From: Petrolisthes cinctipes
Taxonomy: Eukaryota; Arthropoda; Malacostraca; Decapoda; Porcellanidae
NCBI GenBank assembly: GCA_033782935.1
Contig: JAWQEG010000360.1
Span: 806,001 to 870,000, forward strand
Reading direction: 5' to 3'
DNA length: 64,000 nucleotides
Shown here: piece after piece, positions 50,201 through 63,218 of the stretch
How positions within the stretch are numbered: the first letter of the stretch is position 1
How the letters are laid out: every line of letters starts with the position of its first letter
Program-made: the position numbers and the translations under genes
Notes under the pieces: model-generated
Seen by the model: only the letters and a program-made list of their open reading frames with translations
Told to the model about the DNA's origin: nothing
Databases searched by the model: none

Positions 50201-51860
50201 GATCGCTTCTGGGACCCCAAAATATCGAATTTTCGGGTGTGTAGGGCCAGAATTTGAGATATAAACGGGTACAGAAGATGCATGCACATATCGACTTTTG
50301 GGCACCTAAAAGATCGATTTTCAGTATGTTTTTGGCCTGTATTTTGAAAATACTTTAACACGGAGTAGGCATGTACAGATACCTTCTGGGACCTCTAAAT
50401 ATCGAATTTTCGGGTGTTTTGGGACTGAATTTGAGATATCGATTTTTTGGCACCTAAAATGTCGATTTTCAGCATGTTTTTAGCCTATATTTTGAAAATA
50501 TTTTAGCACTGTGTAGGCATGTACAGATTGCTTCTGGGACCCCAAAATATTGAATTTTCGGGTGTTTTGAGCCTGAATTTGAGATATAAACGGGTACAGA
50601 AGATACATGCACATATTGACTTTGGGCATCTAAAATATCGATTTTCAGCATGTTTTGGGCCTGTATTTTGAAAATACTCTAACACTGAGTAGGCATGTAC
50701 AGATTGCTTCTGGGACCCCAAAATATTGAATTTTCGGGTGTTTTGAGCCTGAATTTGAGATATAAACGGGTACTGAAGATGCATGCACATATCGACTTTT
50801 GTGCACCTAAAAGATCGATTTTCAGTATGTTTTGAGCATGTATTTTGAAAATACTCTAACACGGAGTAGGCATGTACAGATACCTTCTGGGACCTCTAAA
50901 TATCGAATTTTCGGGTGTTTTGGGACTGAATTTGAGATATCGACTTTTTGGCACCTAAAATGTCGATTTTTAGCATGTTTTTAGCCTATATTTTGAAAAT
51001 ATTCTAGCACTGTGTAGGCATGTACAGATTGCTTCTGGGACCCCAAAATATTGAATTTTCGGGTGTTTTGAGCCTGAATTTGAGATATAAACGGGTACAG
51101 AAGATGCATGCACATATCGACTTTTGGGCACCTAAAAGATCGATTTTCAGTATGTTTTGAGCATGTATTTTGAAAATACTCTAACACGGAGTAGGCATGT
51201 ACAGATCGCTTCAGGGACCCCTAAATATCGAATTTTCGGGTGTTTTGGGACTGAATTTGAGATATCGACTTTTTTGGCACCTAAAAGATCGATTTTTAGC
51301 ATGTTTTTAGCCTATATTTTGAAAATATTCTAGTACTGTACAGATTGCTTCTGGGACCCCAAAATATTGAATTTTCGGGTGTTTTGAGCCTGAATTTGAG
51401 ATATAAACGGGTACAGAAGATACATGCACATATTGACTTTGGGCACCAAAAATATCGATTTTCAGCATGTTTTGGGCCTGAATTTTAAAATACTCTAACA
51501 CGGAGTAGGCATGTACAGATCGCTTCTGGGACCCCAAAATATCGAATTTTCGGGTGTTTAGGGCCAGAATTTGAGATATAAACGGGTACAGAAGATGCAT
51601 GCACATATCGACTTTTGGGCACCTAAAAGATCGATTTTCAGTATGTTTTTGGCCTGTATTTTGAAAATACTCTAACACGGAGTAGGCATGTACAGATCGC
51701 TTCTGGGACCAAAAAATATCGAATTTTCGGGTTTTTTGAGCCTGAATTTGAGATATAAACGGGTACTGAAGATGCATGAACATATCGACTTTTGTGCACC
51801 TAAAAGATCGATTTTCAGTATGTTTTGAGCATGTATTTTGAAAATACTCTAACACGGAGT
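47230..51860 (+). repeat. Mixed HOR block with a 986-bp-spaced repeat
   Basis: A segment at about 47,230-47,880 recurs at about 48,216-48,866. It holds the 'tttaagcc' S2 tail, the CCATGG L2 variant, and an L2-front/L3-tail pair. The two diverge in the following monomer, one with the 10-bp junction deletion and one without. Further right are ordinary L3, S1, L2, L1, S2 runs. The S1-L junction near 50,019 reads 'gcactgtgcag'. Confidence 0.8.
47396..47565 (+). repeat. L2 variant with 'gtaccccatggg', third copy
   Basis: Same replacement as at 35179. It is joined here to an L2 tail ending 'aacactgag' instead of 'aacacggag'. Its neighbour at 48382 lies 986 bp downstream and has one change, 'gtactcc'. 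Confidence 0.85.
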
Positions 51861-54800
51861 AGGCATGTACAGAACGCTTCTGGGACCCCTAAATATCGAA
51901 TTTTCGGGTGTTTTGGGACTGAATTTGAGATATCGACTTTTTGGCACCTAAAAGATCGATTTTTAGCATGTTTTTAGCCTATATTTTGAAAACATTCTAG
52001 CACTGTACAGATTGCTTCTGGGACCCCAAAATATTGAATTTTCGGGTGTTTTGAGCCTGAATTTGAGATATAAACGGGTACAGAAGATACATGCACATAT
52101 TGACTTTGGGCACCAAAAATATCGATTTTCAGCATGTTTTGTGCCTGAATTTTGAAAATACTCTAACACGGAGTAGGCATGTACAGATCGCTTCTGGGAC
52201 CCCAAAATATCGAATTTTCGGGTGTTTTGGGCCAGAATTTGAGATATAAACGGGTACAGAAGATGCATGCACATATCGACTTTTGGGCACCTAAAAGATC
52301 GATTTTCAGTATGTTTTTGGCCTGTATTTTGAAAATACTCTAACACGGAGTAGGCATGTACAGATACCTTCTGGGACCTCTAAATATCGAATTTTCGGGT
52401 GTTTTGGGACTGAATTTGAGATATCGATTTTTTGGCACCTAAAATGTCGATTTTTAGCATATTTTTAGCCTATATTTTGAAAATATTCTAGCACTGTGTA
52501 GGCATGTACAGATTGCTTCTGGGACCCCAAAATATTGAATTTTCGGGTGTTTTGAGCCTGAATTTGAGATATAAACGGGTACAGAAGATACATGCACATA
52601 TTGACTTTGGGCATCTAAAATATCGATTTTCAGCATGTTTTGGGCCTGTATTTTGAAAATACTCTAACACTGAGTAGGCATGTACAGATTGCTTCTGGGA
52701 CCCCAAAATATTGAATTTTCGGGTGTTTTGAGCCTGAATTTGAGATATAAACGGGTACAGAAGATGCATGCACATATCGACTTTTGGGCACCTAAAAGAT
52801 CGATTTTCAGTATGTTTTTGGCGTGTATTTTGAAAATACTCTAACACGGAGTAGGCATGTACAGATCGCTTCTGGGACCTCTAAATATCGAATTTTCGGG
52901 TGTTTTGGGACTGAATGTGAGATATCGATTTTTTGGCACCTAAAATGTCGATTTTTAGCATGTTTTTAGCCTATATTTTGAAAATATTCTAGCACTGTGT
53001 AGGCATGTACAGATTGCTTCTGGGACCCCAAAATATTGAATTTTCGGGTGTTTTGAGAATGAATTTGAGATATAAACGGGTACAGAAGATACATGCACAT
53101 ATTGACTTAGGTCATCTAAAATATCGATTTTCAGCATGTTTTGGGCCTGTATTTTGAAAATACTCTAACACTGAGTAGGCATGTACAGTTTGCTTCTGGG
53201 ACCCCAAAATATTGAATTTTCGGGTGTTTTGAGCCTGAATTTGAGATATAAACGATTACTGAAGATGCATGCACATATCGACTTTTGTGCACCTAAAAAA
53301 TCGATTTTCAGTATGTTTTGAGCATGTATTTTGAAAATACTCTAACACGGAGTAGGCATGTACAGATCGCTTCTGGGACCCCTGAATATCGAATTTTCGG
53401 GTGTTTTGGGACTGAATTTGAGATATCGACTTTTTGGCACCTAAAAGATCGATTTTTAGCATGTTTTTAGCCTATATTTTGAAAATATTCTAGCACTGTA
53501 CAGATTGCTTCTGGGACCCCAAAATATTGAATTTTCGGGTGTTTTGAGCCTGAATTTGAGATATAAACGGGTACAGAAGATACATGCACATATTGACTTT
53601 ATGCACCAAAAATATCGATTTTCAGCATGTTTTGGGCCTGAATTTTGAAAATACTCTAACACGGAGTAGGCATGTACAGATCGCTTCTGGGACCCCAAAA
53701 TATCGAATTTTCGGGTGTTTAGGGCCAGAATTTGAGATATAAACGGGTACAGAAGATGCATGCACATATCGACTTTTGGGCACCTAAAAGATCGATTTTC
53801 AGTATGTTTTTGGCCTGTATTTTGAAAATACTCTAACACGGAGTAGGCATGTACAGATCGCTTCTGGGAACCCAAAATATCGAATTTTCGGGTGTTTTGA
53901 GCCTGAATTTGAGATATAAACGGGTACTGAAGATGCATGCACATATCGACTTTTGTGCACCTAAAAGATCGATTTTCAGTATGTTTTGAGCATGTATTTT
54001 GAAAATACTCTAACACGGAGTAGGCATGTACAGAACACTTCTGGGACCCCTAAATATCGAATTTTCGGGTGTTTTGGGACTGAATTTGAGATATCGACTT
54101 TTTGGCACCTAAAAGATCGATTTTTAACATGTTTTTAGCCTATATTTTGAAAATATTCTAGCACTGTACAGATTGCTTCTGGGACCCCAAAATACTGAAT
54201 TTTCGGGTGTTTTGAGCCTGAATTTGAGATATAAACGGGTACAGAAGATGCATGCACATATCGACTTTTGGGCACCTAAAAGATCGATTTTCAGTATGTT
54301 TTTGGCGTGTATTTTGAAAATACTCTAACACGGAGTAGGCATGTACAGATCGCTTCTGGGACCTCTAAATATCGAATTTTCGGGTGTTTTGGGACTGAAT
54401 TTGAGATATCGATTTTTTGGCACCTAAAATGTCGATTTTTAGCATGTTTTTAGCCTATATTTTGAAAATATTCTAGCACTGTGTAGGCATGTACAGATTG
54501 CTTCTGGGACCCCAAAATATTGAATTTTCGGGTGTTTTGAGCCTGAATTTGAGATATAAACAGGTACAGAAGATACATGCACATATTGACTTTGGTCATC
54601 TAAAATATCGATTTTCAGCATGTTTTGGGCCTGTATTTTGAAAATACTCTAACACTGAGTAGGCATGTACAGTTTGCTTCTGGGACCCCACAATATTGAA
54701 TTTTCGGGTGTTTTGAGCCTTAATTTGAGATATAAACGATTACTGAAGATGCATGCACATATCGACTTTTGTGCACCTAAAAAATCGATTTTCAGTATGT

Positions 54801-54961
54801 TTTGAGCATGTATTTTGAAAATACTCTAACACGGAGTAGGCATGTACAGATCGCTTCTGGGACCCCTGAATATCGAATTTTCGGGTGTTTTGGGACTGAA
54901 TTTGAGATATCGACTTTTTGGCACCTAAAAGATCGATTTTTAGCATGTTTCTAGCCTATAT
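51861..54961 (+). repeat. Segmental block repeated at 7,892 bp, copy 1
   Basis: The private variants are 'acagaacgctt', 'gaaaacattctag', 'ttttggcgtg', 'gagaatgaatttg', 'gtacagtttgctt', 'aaacgattactg' and 'cccctgaatatcg'. They recur in order 7,892 bp downstream. Edges are approximate because the flanking monomers are also similar. Confidence 0.86.
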
Positions 54962-57900
54962 TTTGAAAATATACTAGCACTGTACAGATTGCTTCTGGGA
55001 CCCCAAAATATTGAATTTTCGGGTGTTTTGAGCCTGAATTTGAGATATAAACGGGTACAGAAGATGCATGCACATATCGACTTTTGGGCACCTAAAAGAT
55101 CGATTTTCAGTATGTTTTTGGCCTGTATTTTGAAAATACTCTAACACGGAGTAGGCATGTACAGATCGCTTCTGGGACCTCTAAATATCGAATTTTCGGG
55201 TGTTTTGGGACTGAATTTGAGATATCGATTTTTTGGCACCTAAAATGTCGATTTTTAGCATGTTTTTAGCCTATATTTTGAAAATATTCTAGCACTGTGT
55301 AGGCATGTACAGATTGCTTCTGGGACCCCAAAATATTGAATTTTCGGGTGTTTTGAGCCTGAATTTGAGATATAAACGGGTACAAAAGATACATGCACAT
55401 ATTGACTTTGGGCATCTAAAATATCGATTTTCAGCATGTTTTGGGCCTGTATTTTGAAAATACTCTAACACTGAGTAGGCATGTACAGATTGCTTCTGGG
55501 ACCCCAAAATATTGAATTTTCGGGTGTTTTGAGCCTGAATTTGAGATATAAACGGGTACTGAAGATAAATGCACATATCGACTTTTGTGCATCTAAAAGA
55601 TCGATTTTCAGTATGTTTTGAGCATGTATTTTGAAAATACAATAACACGGAGTAGGCATGTACAGATCGCTTCTGGGACCCTTAAATATCGAATTTTCGG
55701 GTGTTTTGGGACTGAATTTGAGATATCGACTTTTTGGCACCTAAAAGATCGATTTTTAGCATGTTTTTAGCCTATATTTTGAAAATATTCTATCACTGAG
55801 TAGGCTTGTACAGATTGCTTCTGGGACCCCAAAATATTGAATTTTCGGGTGTTTTGAGCCTGAATTTGAGATATAAACGGGTACAGAAGATACATGCACA
55901 TATTGACTTTGGGCATCTAAAATATCGATTTTCAGCATGTTTTGGGCCTGTATTTTGAAAATACTCTAACACTGAGTAGGCATGTACAGATTGCTTCTGG
56001 GACCCCAAAATATTGAATTTTCGGGTGTTTTGAGCCTGAATTTGAGATATAAACGGGTACAGAAGATGCATGCACATATCGACTTTTGGGCACCTAAAAG
56101 ATCGATTTTCAGTATGTTTTTGGCGTGTATTTTGAAAATACTCTAACACGGAGTAGGCATGTACAGATCGCTTCTGGGACCTCTAAATATCGAATTTTCG
56201 GGTGTTTTGGGACTGAATGTGAGATATCGATTTTTTGGCACCTAAAATGTCGATTTTTAGCATGTTTTTAGCCTATATTTTGAAAATATTCTAGCACTGT
56301 ACAGATTGCTTCTGGGACCCCAAAATATTGAATTTTCGGGTGTTTTGAGCCTGAATTTGAGATATAAACGGGTACAGAAGATACATGCACATATTGACTT
56401 TGGGCACCAAAAATATCGATTTTCAGCATGTTTTGGGCCTGAATTTTGAAAATACTCTAACACTGAGTAGGCATGTACAGATCGCTTCTGGGACCCCAAA
56501 TTATCGAATTTTCGGGTGTTTAGGGCCAGAATTTGAGATATAAACGGGTACAGAAGATGCATGCACATATCGACTTTTGGGCACTTAAAAGATCGATTTT
56601 CAGTATGTTTTTGGCCTGTATTTTGAAAATACTCTAACACGGAGTAGGCATGTACAGATACCTTCTGGGACCTCTAAATATCGAATTTTCGTTTGTTTTG
56701 GGACTGAATTTGAGATATCGATTTTTTGGCACCTAAAATGTCGATTTTCAGCATGTTTTTAGCCTATATTTTGAAAATATTCTAGCACTGTGTAGGCATG
56801 TACAGATTGCTTCTGGGACCACAAAATATTGAATTTTCGGGTGTTTTGAGCCTGAATTTGAGATATAAACGGGTACAGAAGATACATGCACATATTGAAT
56901 TTGGGCACCAAAAATATCGATTTTCAGCATGTTTTGGGCCTGAATTTTGAAAATACTCTAGCACGGAGTAGGCATGTACAGATCGCTTCTGGGACCCCAA
57001 AATATCGAATTTTTGGGTTTTTTGAGCCTGAATTTGAGATATAAACGGGTACTGAAGATGCATGCACATATCGACTTTTGTGCACCTAAAAGATCGATTT
57101 TCAGTATGTTTTGAGCATGTATTTTGAAAATACTCTACAGAACGCTTCTGGGACCCCTAAATATCGAATTTTCGGGTGTTTTGGGACTGAATTTGAGATA
57201 TCGATTTTTTGGCACCTAAAAGATCGATTTTTAGCATGTTTTTAGCCTATATTTTGAAAACATTCTAGCACTGTACAGATTGCTTCTGGGACCCCAAAAT
57301 ATTGAATTTTCGGGTGTTTTGAGCCTGAATTTGAGATATAAACGGGTACAGAAGATACATGCACATATTGACTTTGGGCACCAAAAATATCGATTTTCAG
57401 CATGTTTTGGGCCTGAATTTTGAAAATACTCTAACACGGAGTAGGCATGTACAGATCGCTTCTGGGACCCCAAAATATCGAATTTTCGGGTGTTTTGGGC
57501 CAGAATTTGAGATATAAACGGGTACAGAAGATGCATGCACATATCGACTTTTGGGCACCTAAAAGATCGATTTTCAGTATGTTTTTGGCCTGTATTTTGA
57601 AAATACTCTAACACGGAGTAGGCATGTACAGATACCTTCTGGGACCTCTAAATATCGAATTTTCGGGTGTTTTGGGACTGAATTTGAGATATCGATTTTT
57701 TGGCACCTAAAATGTCGATTTTTAGCATGTTTTTAGCCTATATTTTGAAAATATTCTAGCACTGTGTAGGCATGTACAGATTGCTTCTGGGACCCCAAAA
57801 TATTGAATTTTCGGGTGTTTTGAGCCTGAATTTGAGATATAAACGGGTACAGAAGATACATGCACATATTGACTTTGGGCATCTAAAATATCTATTTTCA

Positions 57901-59752
57901 GCATGTTTTGGGCCTGTATTTTGAAAATACTCTAACACTGAGTAGGCATGTACAGATTGCTTCTGGGACCCCAAAATATTGAATTTTCGGGTGTTTTGAG
58001 CCTGAATTTGAGATATAAACGGGTACTGAAGATGCATGCACATATCGACTTTTGTGCACCTAAAAGATCGATTTTCAGTATGTTTTGAGCATGTATTTTG
58101 AAAATACTCTAACACGGAGTAGGCATGTACAGATCGCTTCTGGGACCCCAAAATATCGAATTTTCGGGTGTTTTGAGCCTGAATTTGAGATATAAACGGG
58201 TACTGAAGATGCATGCACATATCGACTTTTGTGCACCTAAAAGATCGATTTTCAGTATGTTTTGAGCATGTATTTTGAAAATACTCTAACACGGAGTAGG
58301 CATGTACAGAACGCTTCTGGGACCCCTAAATATCGAATTTTCGGGTGTTTTGGGACTGAATTTGAGATATCGACTTTTTGGCACCTAAAAGATCGATTTT
58401 TAGCATGTTTTTAGCCTATATTTTGAAAATATTCTAGCACTGTACAGATTGCTTCTGGGACCCCAAAATATTGAATTTTCGGGTGTTTTGAGCCTGAATT
58501 TGAGATATAAACGGGTACAGAAGATGCATGCACATATCGACTTTTGGGCACTTAAAAGATCGATTTTCAGTATGTTTTTGGCGTGTATTTTGAAAATACT
58601 CTAACACGGAGTAGGCATGTACAGATCGCTTCTGGGACCTCTAAATATCGAATTTTTGGGTGTTTTGGGACTGAATGTGAGATATCGATTTTTGGGCACC
58701 AAAAATATCGATTTTCAGCATGTTTTTAGCCTATATTTTGAAAATATTCTAGCACTGTGTAGGCATGTACAGATTGCTTCTGGGACCCCAAAATATTGAA
58801 TTTTCGGGTGTTTTGAGCCTGAATTTGAGATATAAACGGGTACTAAAGATGCATGCACATATTGACTTTTGTGCACCTAAAAGATCGATTTTCAGTATGT
58901 TTTGAGCATGTATTTTGAAAATACTCTAACTCGGAGTAGGCATGTACAGATCGCTTCTGGGACCCCTAAATATCGAATTTTCGGGTGTTTTGGGACTGAA
59001 TTTGAGATATCGACTTTTTGGCACCTAAAAGATCGATTTTTAGCATGTTTTTAGCCTATATTTTGAAAATATTCTAGCACTGTACAGATTGCTTCTGGGA
59101 CCCCAAAATATTGAATTTTCGGGAGTTTTGAGCCTGAATTTGAGATATAAAAGGGTACAGAAGATACATGCACATATTGACTTTGGGCACCAAAAATATC
59201 AATTTTCAGCATGTTTTGGGCCTGAATTTTAAAATACTCTAACACGGAGTAGGCATGTACAGATCGCTTCTGGGACCCCAAAATATCGAATTTTCGGGTG
59301 TTTAGGGCCAGAATTTGAGATATAAACGGGTACAGAAGATGCATGCACATATCGACTTTTGGGCACCTAAAAGATCGATTTTCAGTATGTTTTTGGCCTG
59401 TATTTAGAAAATACTCTAACACGGAGTAAGCATGTACAGATACCTTCTGGGACCTCTAAATATCGAATTTTCGGGTGTTTTGGGACTGAATTTGAGATAT
59501 CGATTTTTTGGCACCTAAAATGTCGATTTTCAGCATGTTTTTAGCCTATATTTTGAAAATATTCTAGCACTGTGTAGGCATGTACAGATTGCTTCTGGGA
59601 CCCCAAAATATTGAATTTTCGGGTGTTTTGAGCCTGAATTTGAGATATAAACGGGTACTGAAGATGCATGCACATATCGACTTTTGTGCACCTAAAAGAT
59701 CGATTTTCAGTATGTTTTGAGCATGTATTTTGAAAATACTCTAATACGGAGT
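54962..59752 (+). repeat. Intervening HOR block with rearranged partial copies
   Basis: The block holds 501-bp trimers (55,255/55,756) and L1/L2 hybrids with 'ttttggcgtg'. A segment at about 57,131-57,950 resembles 59,755-60,570 at an offset of 2,624 bp. Several monomers are recombinants, such as those with 'ggttttttgag' near 51,730 and 57,016. An 18-bp junction deletion sits near 57,136. Confidence 0.78.
57126..57146 (+). repeat. Unique 18-bp deletion at a monomer junction
   Basis: The sequence reads 'aaaatactctacagaacgc' where other copies read 'ctctaacacggagtaggc' and then 'atgtacag'. The phase motif itself is lost. The breakpoint has only a 'ta' microhomology, and I saw no other copy in the window. 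Confidence 0.85.
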
Positions 59753-62700
59753 AGGCATGTACAGAACGCTTCTGGGACCCCTAAATATTGAATTTTTGGG
59801 TGTTTTGGGACTGAATTTGAGATATCGACTTTTTGGCACCTAAAAGATCGATTTTTAGCATGTTTTTAGCCTATATTTTGAAAACATTCTAGCACTGTAC
59901 AGATTGCTTCTGGGACCCCAAAATATTGAATTTTCGGGTGTTTTGAGCCTGAATTTGAGATATAAACGGGTACAGAAGATACATGCACATATTGACTTTG
60001 GGCACCAAAAATATCGATTTTCAGCATGTTTTGGGCCTGAATTTTGAAAATACTCTAACACGGAGTAGGCATGTACAGATCGCTTCTGGGACCCCAAAAT
60101 ATCGAATTTTCGGGTGTTTTGGGCCAGAATTTGAGATATAAACGGGTACAGAAGATGCATGCACATATCGACTTTTGGGCACCTAAAAGATCGATTTTCA
60201 GTATGTTTTTGGCCTGTATTTTGAAAATACTCTAACACGGAGTAGGCATGTACAGATACCTTCTGGGACCTCTAAATATCGAATTTTCGGGTGTTTTGGG
60301 ACTGAATTTGAGATATCGATTTTTTGGCACCTAAAATGTCGATTTTTAGCATGTTTTTAGCCTATATTTTGAAAATATTCTAGCACTGTGTAGGCATGTA
60401 CAGATTGCTTCTGGGATCCCAAAATATTGAATTTTCGGGTGTTTTGAGCCTGAATTTGAGATATAAACGGGTACAGAAGATACATGCACATATTGACTTT
60501 GGGCATCTAAAATATCGATTTTCAGCATGTTTTGGGCCTGTATTTTGAAAATACTCTAACACTGAGTAGGCATGTACAGATTGCTTCTGGGACCCCAAAA
60601 TATTGAATTTTCGGGTGTTTTGAGCCTGAATTTGAGATATAAACGGGTACAGAAGATGCATGCACATATCGACTTTTGGGCACCTAAAAGATCGATTTTC
60701 AGTATGTTTTTGGCGTGTATTTTGAAAATACTCTAACACGGAGTAGGCATGTACAGATCGCTTCTGGGACCTCTAAATATCGAATTTTCGGGTGTTTTGG
60801 GACTGAATGTGAGATATCGATTTTTTGGCACCTAAAATGTCGATTTTTAGCATGTTTTTAGCCTATATTTTGAAAATATTCTAGCACTGTGTAGGCATGT
60901 ACAGATTGCTTCTGGGACCCCAAAATATTGAATTTTCGGGTGTTTTGAGAATGAATTTGAGATATAAACGGGTACAGAAGATACATGCACATATTGACTT
61001 AGGTCATCTAAAATATCGATTTTCAGCATGTTTTGGGCCTGTATTTTGAAAATACTCTAACACTGAGTAGGCATGTACAGTTTGCTTCTGGGACCCCAAA
61101 ATATTGAATTTTCGGGTGTTTTGAGCCTGAATTTGAGATATAAACGATTACTGAAGATGCATGCACATATCGACTTTTGTGCACCTAAAAAATCGATTTT
61201 CAGTATGTTTTGAGCATGTATTTTGAAAATACTCTAACACGGAGTAGGCATGTACAGATCGCTTCTGGGACCCCTGAATATCGAATTTTCGGGTGTTTTG
61301 GGACTGAATTTGAGATATCGACTTTTTGGCACCTAAAAGATCGATTTTTAGCATGTTTTTAGCCTATATTTTGAAAATATTCTAGCACTGTACAGATTGC
61401 TTCTGGGACCCCAAAATATTGAATTTTCGGGTGTTTTGAGCCTGAATTTGAGATATAAACGGGTACAGAAGATACATGCACATATTGACTTTGGGCACCA
61501 AAAATATCGATTTTCAGCATGTTTTGGGCCTGAATTTTGAAAATACTCTAACACGGAGTAGGCATGTACAGATCGCTTCAGGGACCCCAAAATATCGAAT
61601 TTTCGGGTGTTTAGGGCCAGAATTTGAGATATAAACGGGTACAGAAGATGCATGCACATATCGACTTTTGGGCACCTAAAAGATCGATTTTCAGTATGTT
61701 TTTGGCCTGTATTTTGAAAATACTCTAACACGGAGTAGGCATGTACAGATCGCTTCTGGGACCCCAAAATATCGAATTTTCGGGTGTTTTGAGCCTGAAT
61801 TTGGGATATAAACGGGTACTGAAGATGCATGCACATATCGACTTTTGTGCACCTAAAAGATCGATTTTCAGTATGTTTTGAGCATGTATTTTGAAAATAC
61901 TCTAACACGGAGTAGGCATGTACAGAACACTTCTGGGACCCCTAAATATCGAATTTTCGGGTGTTTTGGGACTGAATTTGAGATATCGACTTTTTGGCAC
62001 CTAAAAGATCGATTTTTAGCATGTTTTTAGCCTATATTTTGAAAATATTCTAGCACTGTACAGATTGCTTCTGGGACCCCAAAATATTGAATTTTCGGGT
62101 GTTTTGAGCCTGAATTTGAGATATAAACGGGTACAGAAGATGCATGCACATATCGACTTTTGGGCACCTAAAAGATCGATTTTCAGTATGTTTTTGGCGT
62201 GTATTTTGAAAATACTCTAACACGGAGTAGGCATGTACAGATCGCTTCTGGGACCTCTAAATATCGAATTTTCGTGTGTTTTGGGACTGAATTTGAGATA
62301 TCGATTTTTTGGCACCTAAAATGTCGATTTTTAGCATGTTTTTAGCCTATATTTTGAAAATATTCTAGCACTGTGTAGGCATGTACAGATTGCTTCTGGG
62401 ACCCCAAAATATTGAATTTTCGGGTGTTTTGAGCCTGAATTTGAGATATAAACGGGTACAGAAGATACATGCACATATTGACTTTGGTCATCTAAAATAT
62501 CGATTTTAAGCATGTTTTGGGCCTGTATTTTGAAAATACTCTAACACTGAGTAGGCATGTACAGTTTGCTTCTGGGACCCCAAAATATTGAATTTTCGGG
62601 TGTTTTGAGCCTGAATTTGAGATATAAACGATTACTGAAGATGCATGCACATATCGACTTTTGTGCACCTAAAAAATCGATTTTCAGTATGTTTTGAGCA

Positions 62701-62853
62701 TGTATTTTGAAAATACTCTAACACGGAGTAGGCATGTACAGATCGCTTCTGGGACCCCTGAATATCGAATTTTCGGGTGTTTTGGGACTGAATTTGAGAT
62801 ATCGACTTTTTGGCACCTAAAAGATCGATTTTTAGCATGTTTTTAGCCTATAT
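59753..62853 (+). repeat. Segmental block repeated at 7,892 bp, copy 2
   Basis: It carries the private variants of copy 1 in the same order, for example the 'gagaatgaatttg' L2 at about 52,990 and 60,882, and 'gtacagtttgctt' at about 53,180 and 61,072. A few differences occur, such as 'cttcagggacc' near 61,578. Confidence 0.86.
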
Positions 62854-63218
62854 TTTGAAAATATTCTAGCACTGTACAGATTGCTTCTGGGACCCCAAAA
62901 TATTGAATTTTCGGGTGTTTTGAGCCTGAATTTGAGATATAAACGGGTACAGAAGATACATGCACATATTGACTTTGGGCACCAAAAATATCGATTTTCA
63001 GCATGTTTTGGGCCTGAATTTTGAAAATACTCTAACACGGAGTAGGCATGTACAGATCGCTTCTGGGACCCCCAAATATCGAATTTTCGGGTGTTTTGAG
63101 CCTGAATTTGAGATATAAACGGGTACAGAAGATGCATGCACATATCGACTTTTGGGCACCTAAAAGATCGATTTTCAGTATGTTTTTGGCGTGTATTTTG
63201 AAAATACTCTAACACGGA
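62227..63218 (+). repeat. 992-bp tandem HOR, first copy
   Basis: S monomers with 'cgcttctgggacctct' start at 62227 and 63219, a period of 992 bp. The unit is S, L2, L3 with 'aaacgattactg', S1 with 'cccctgaat', then two long monomers. The first of these long monomers follows the 10-bp junction deletion and the second ends in 'ttttggcgtg'. Confidence 0.83.

Noticed and set aside
53456..54016. 186-codon open frame on the complement
   Set aside because: It is made of three consecutive long monomers in the 59-codon frame plus edges. The same frame recurs at 61348-61908 through the block duplication. It is a satellite artefact.
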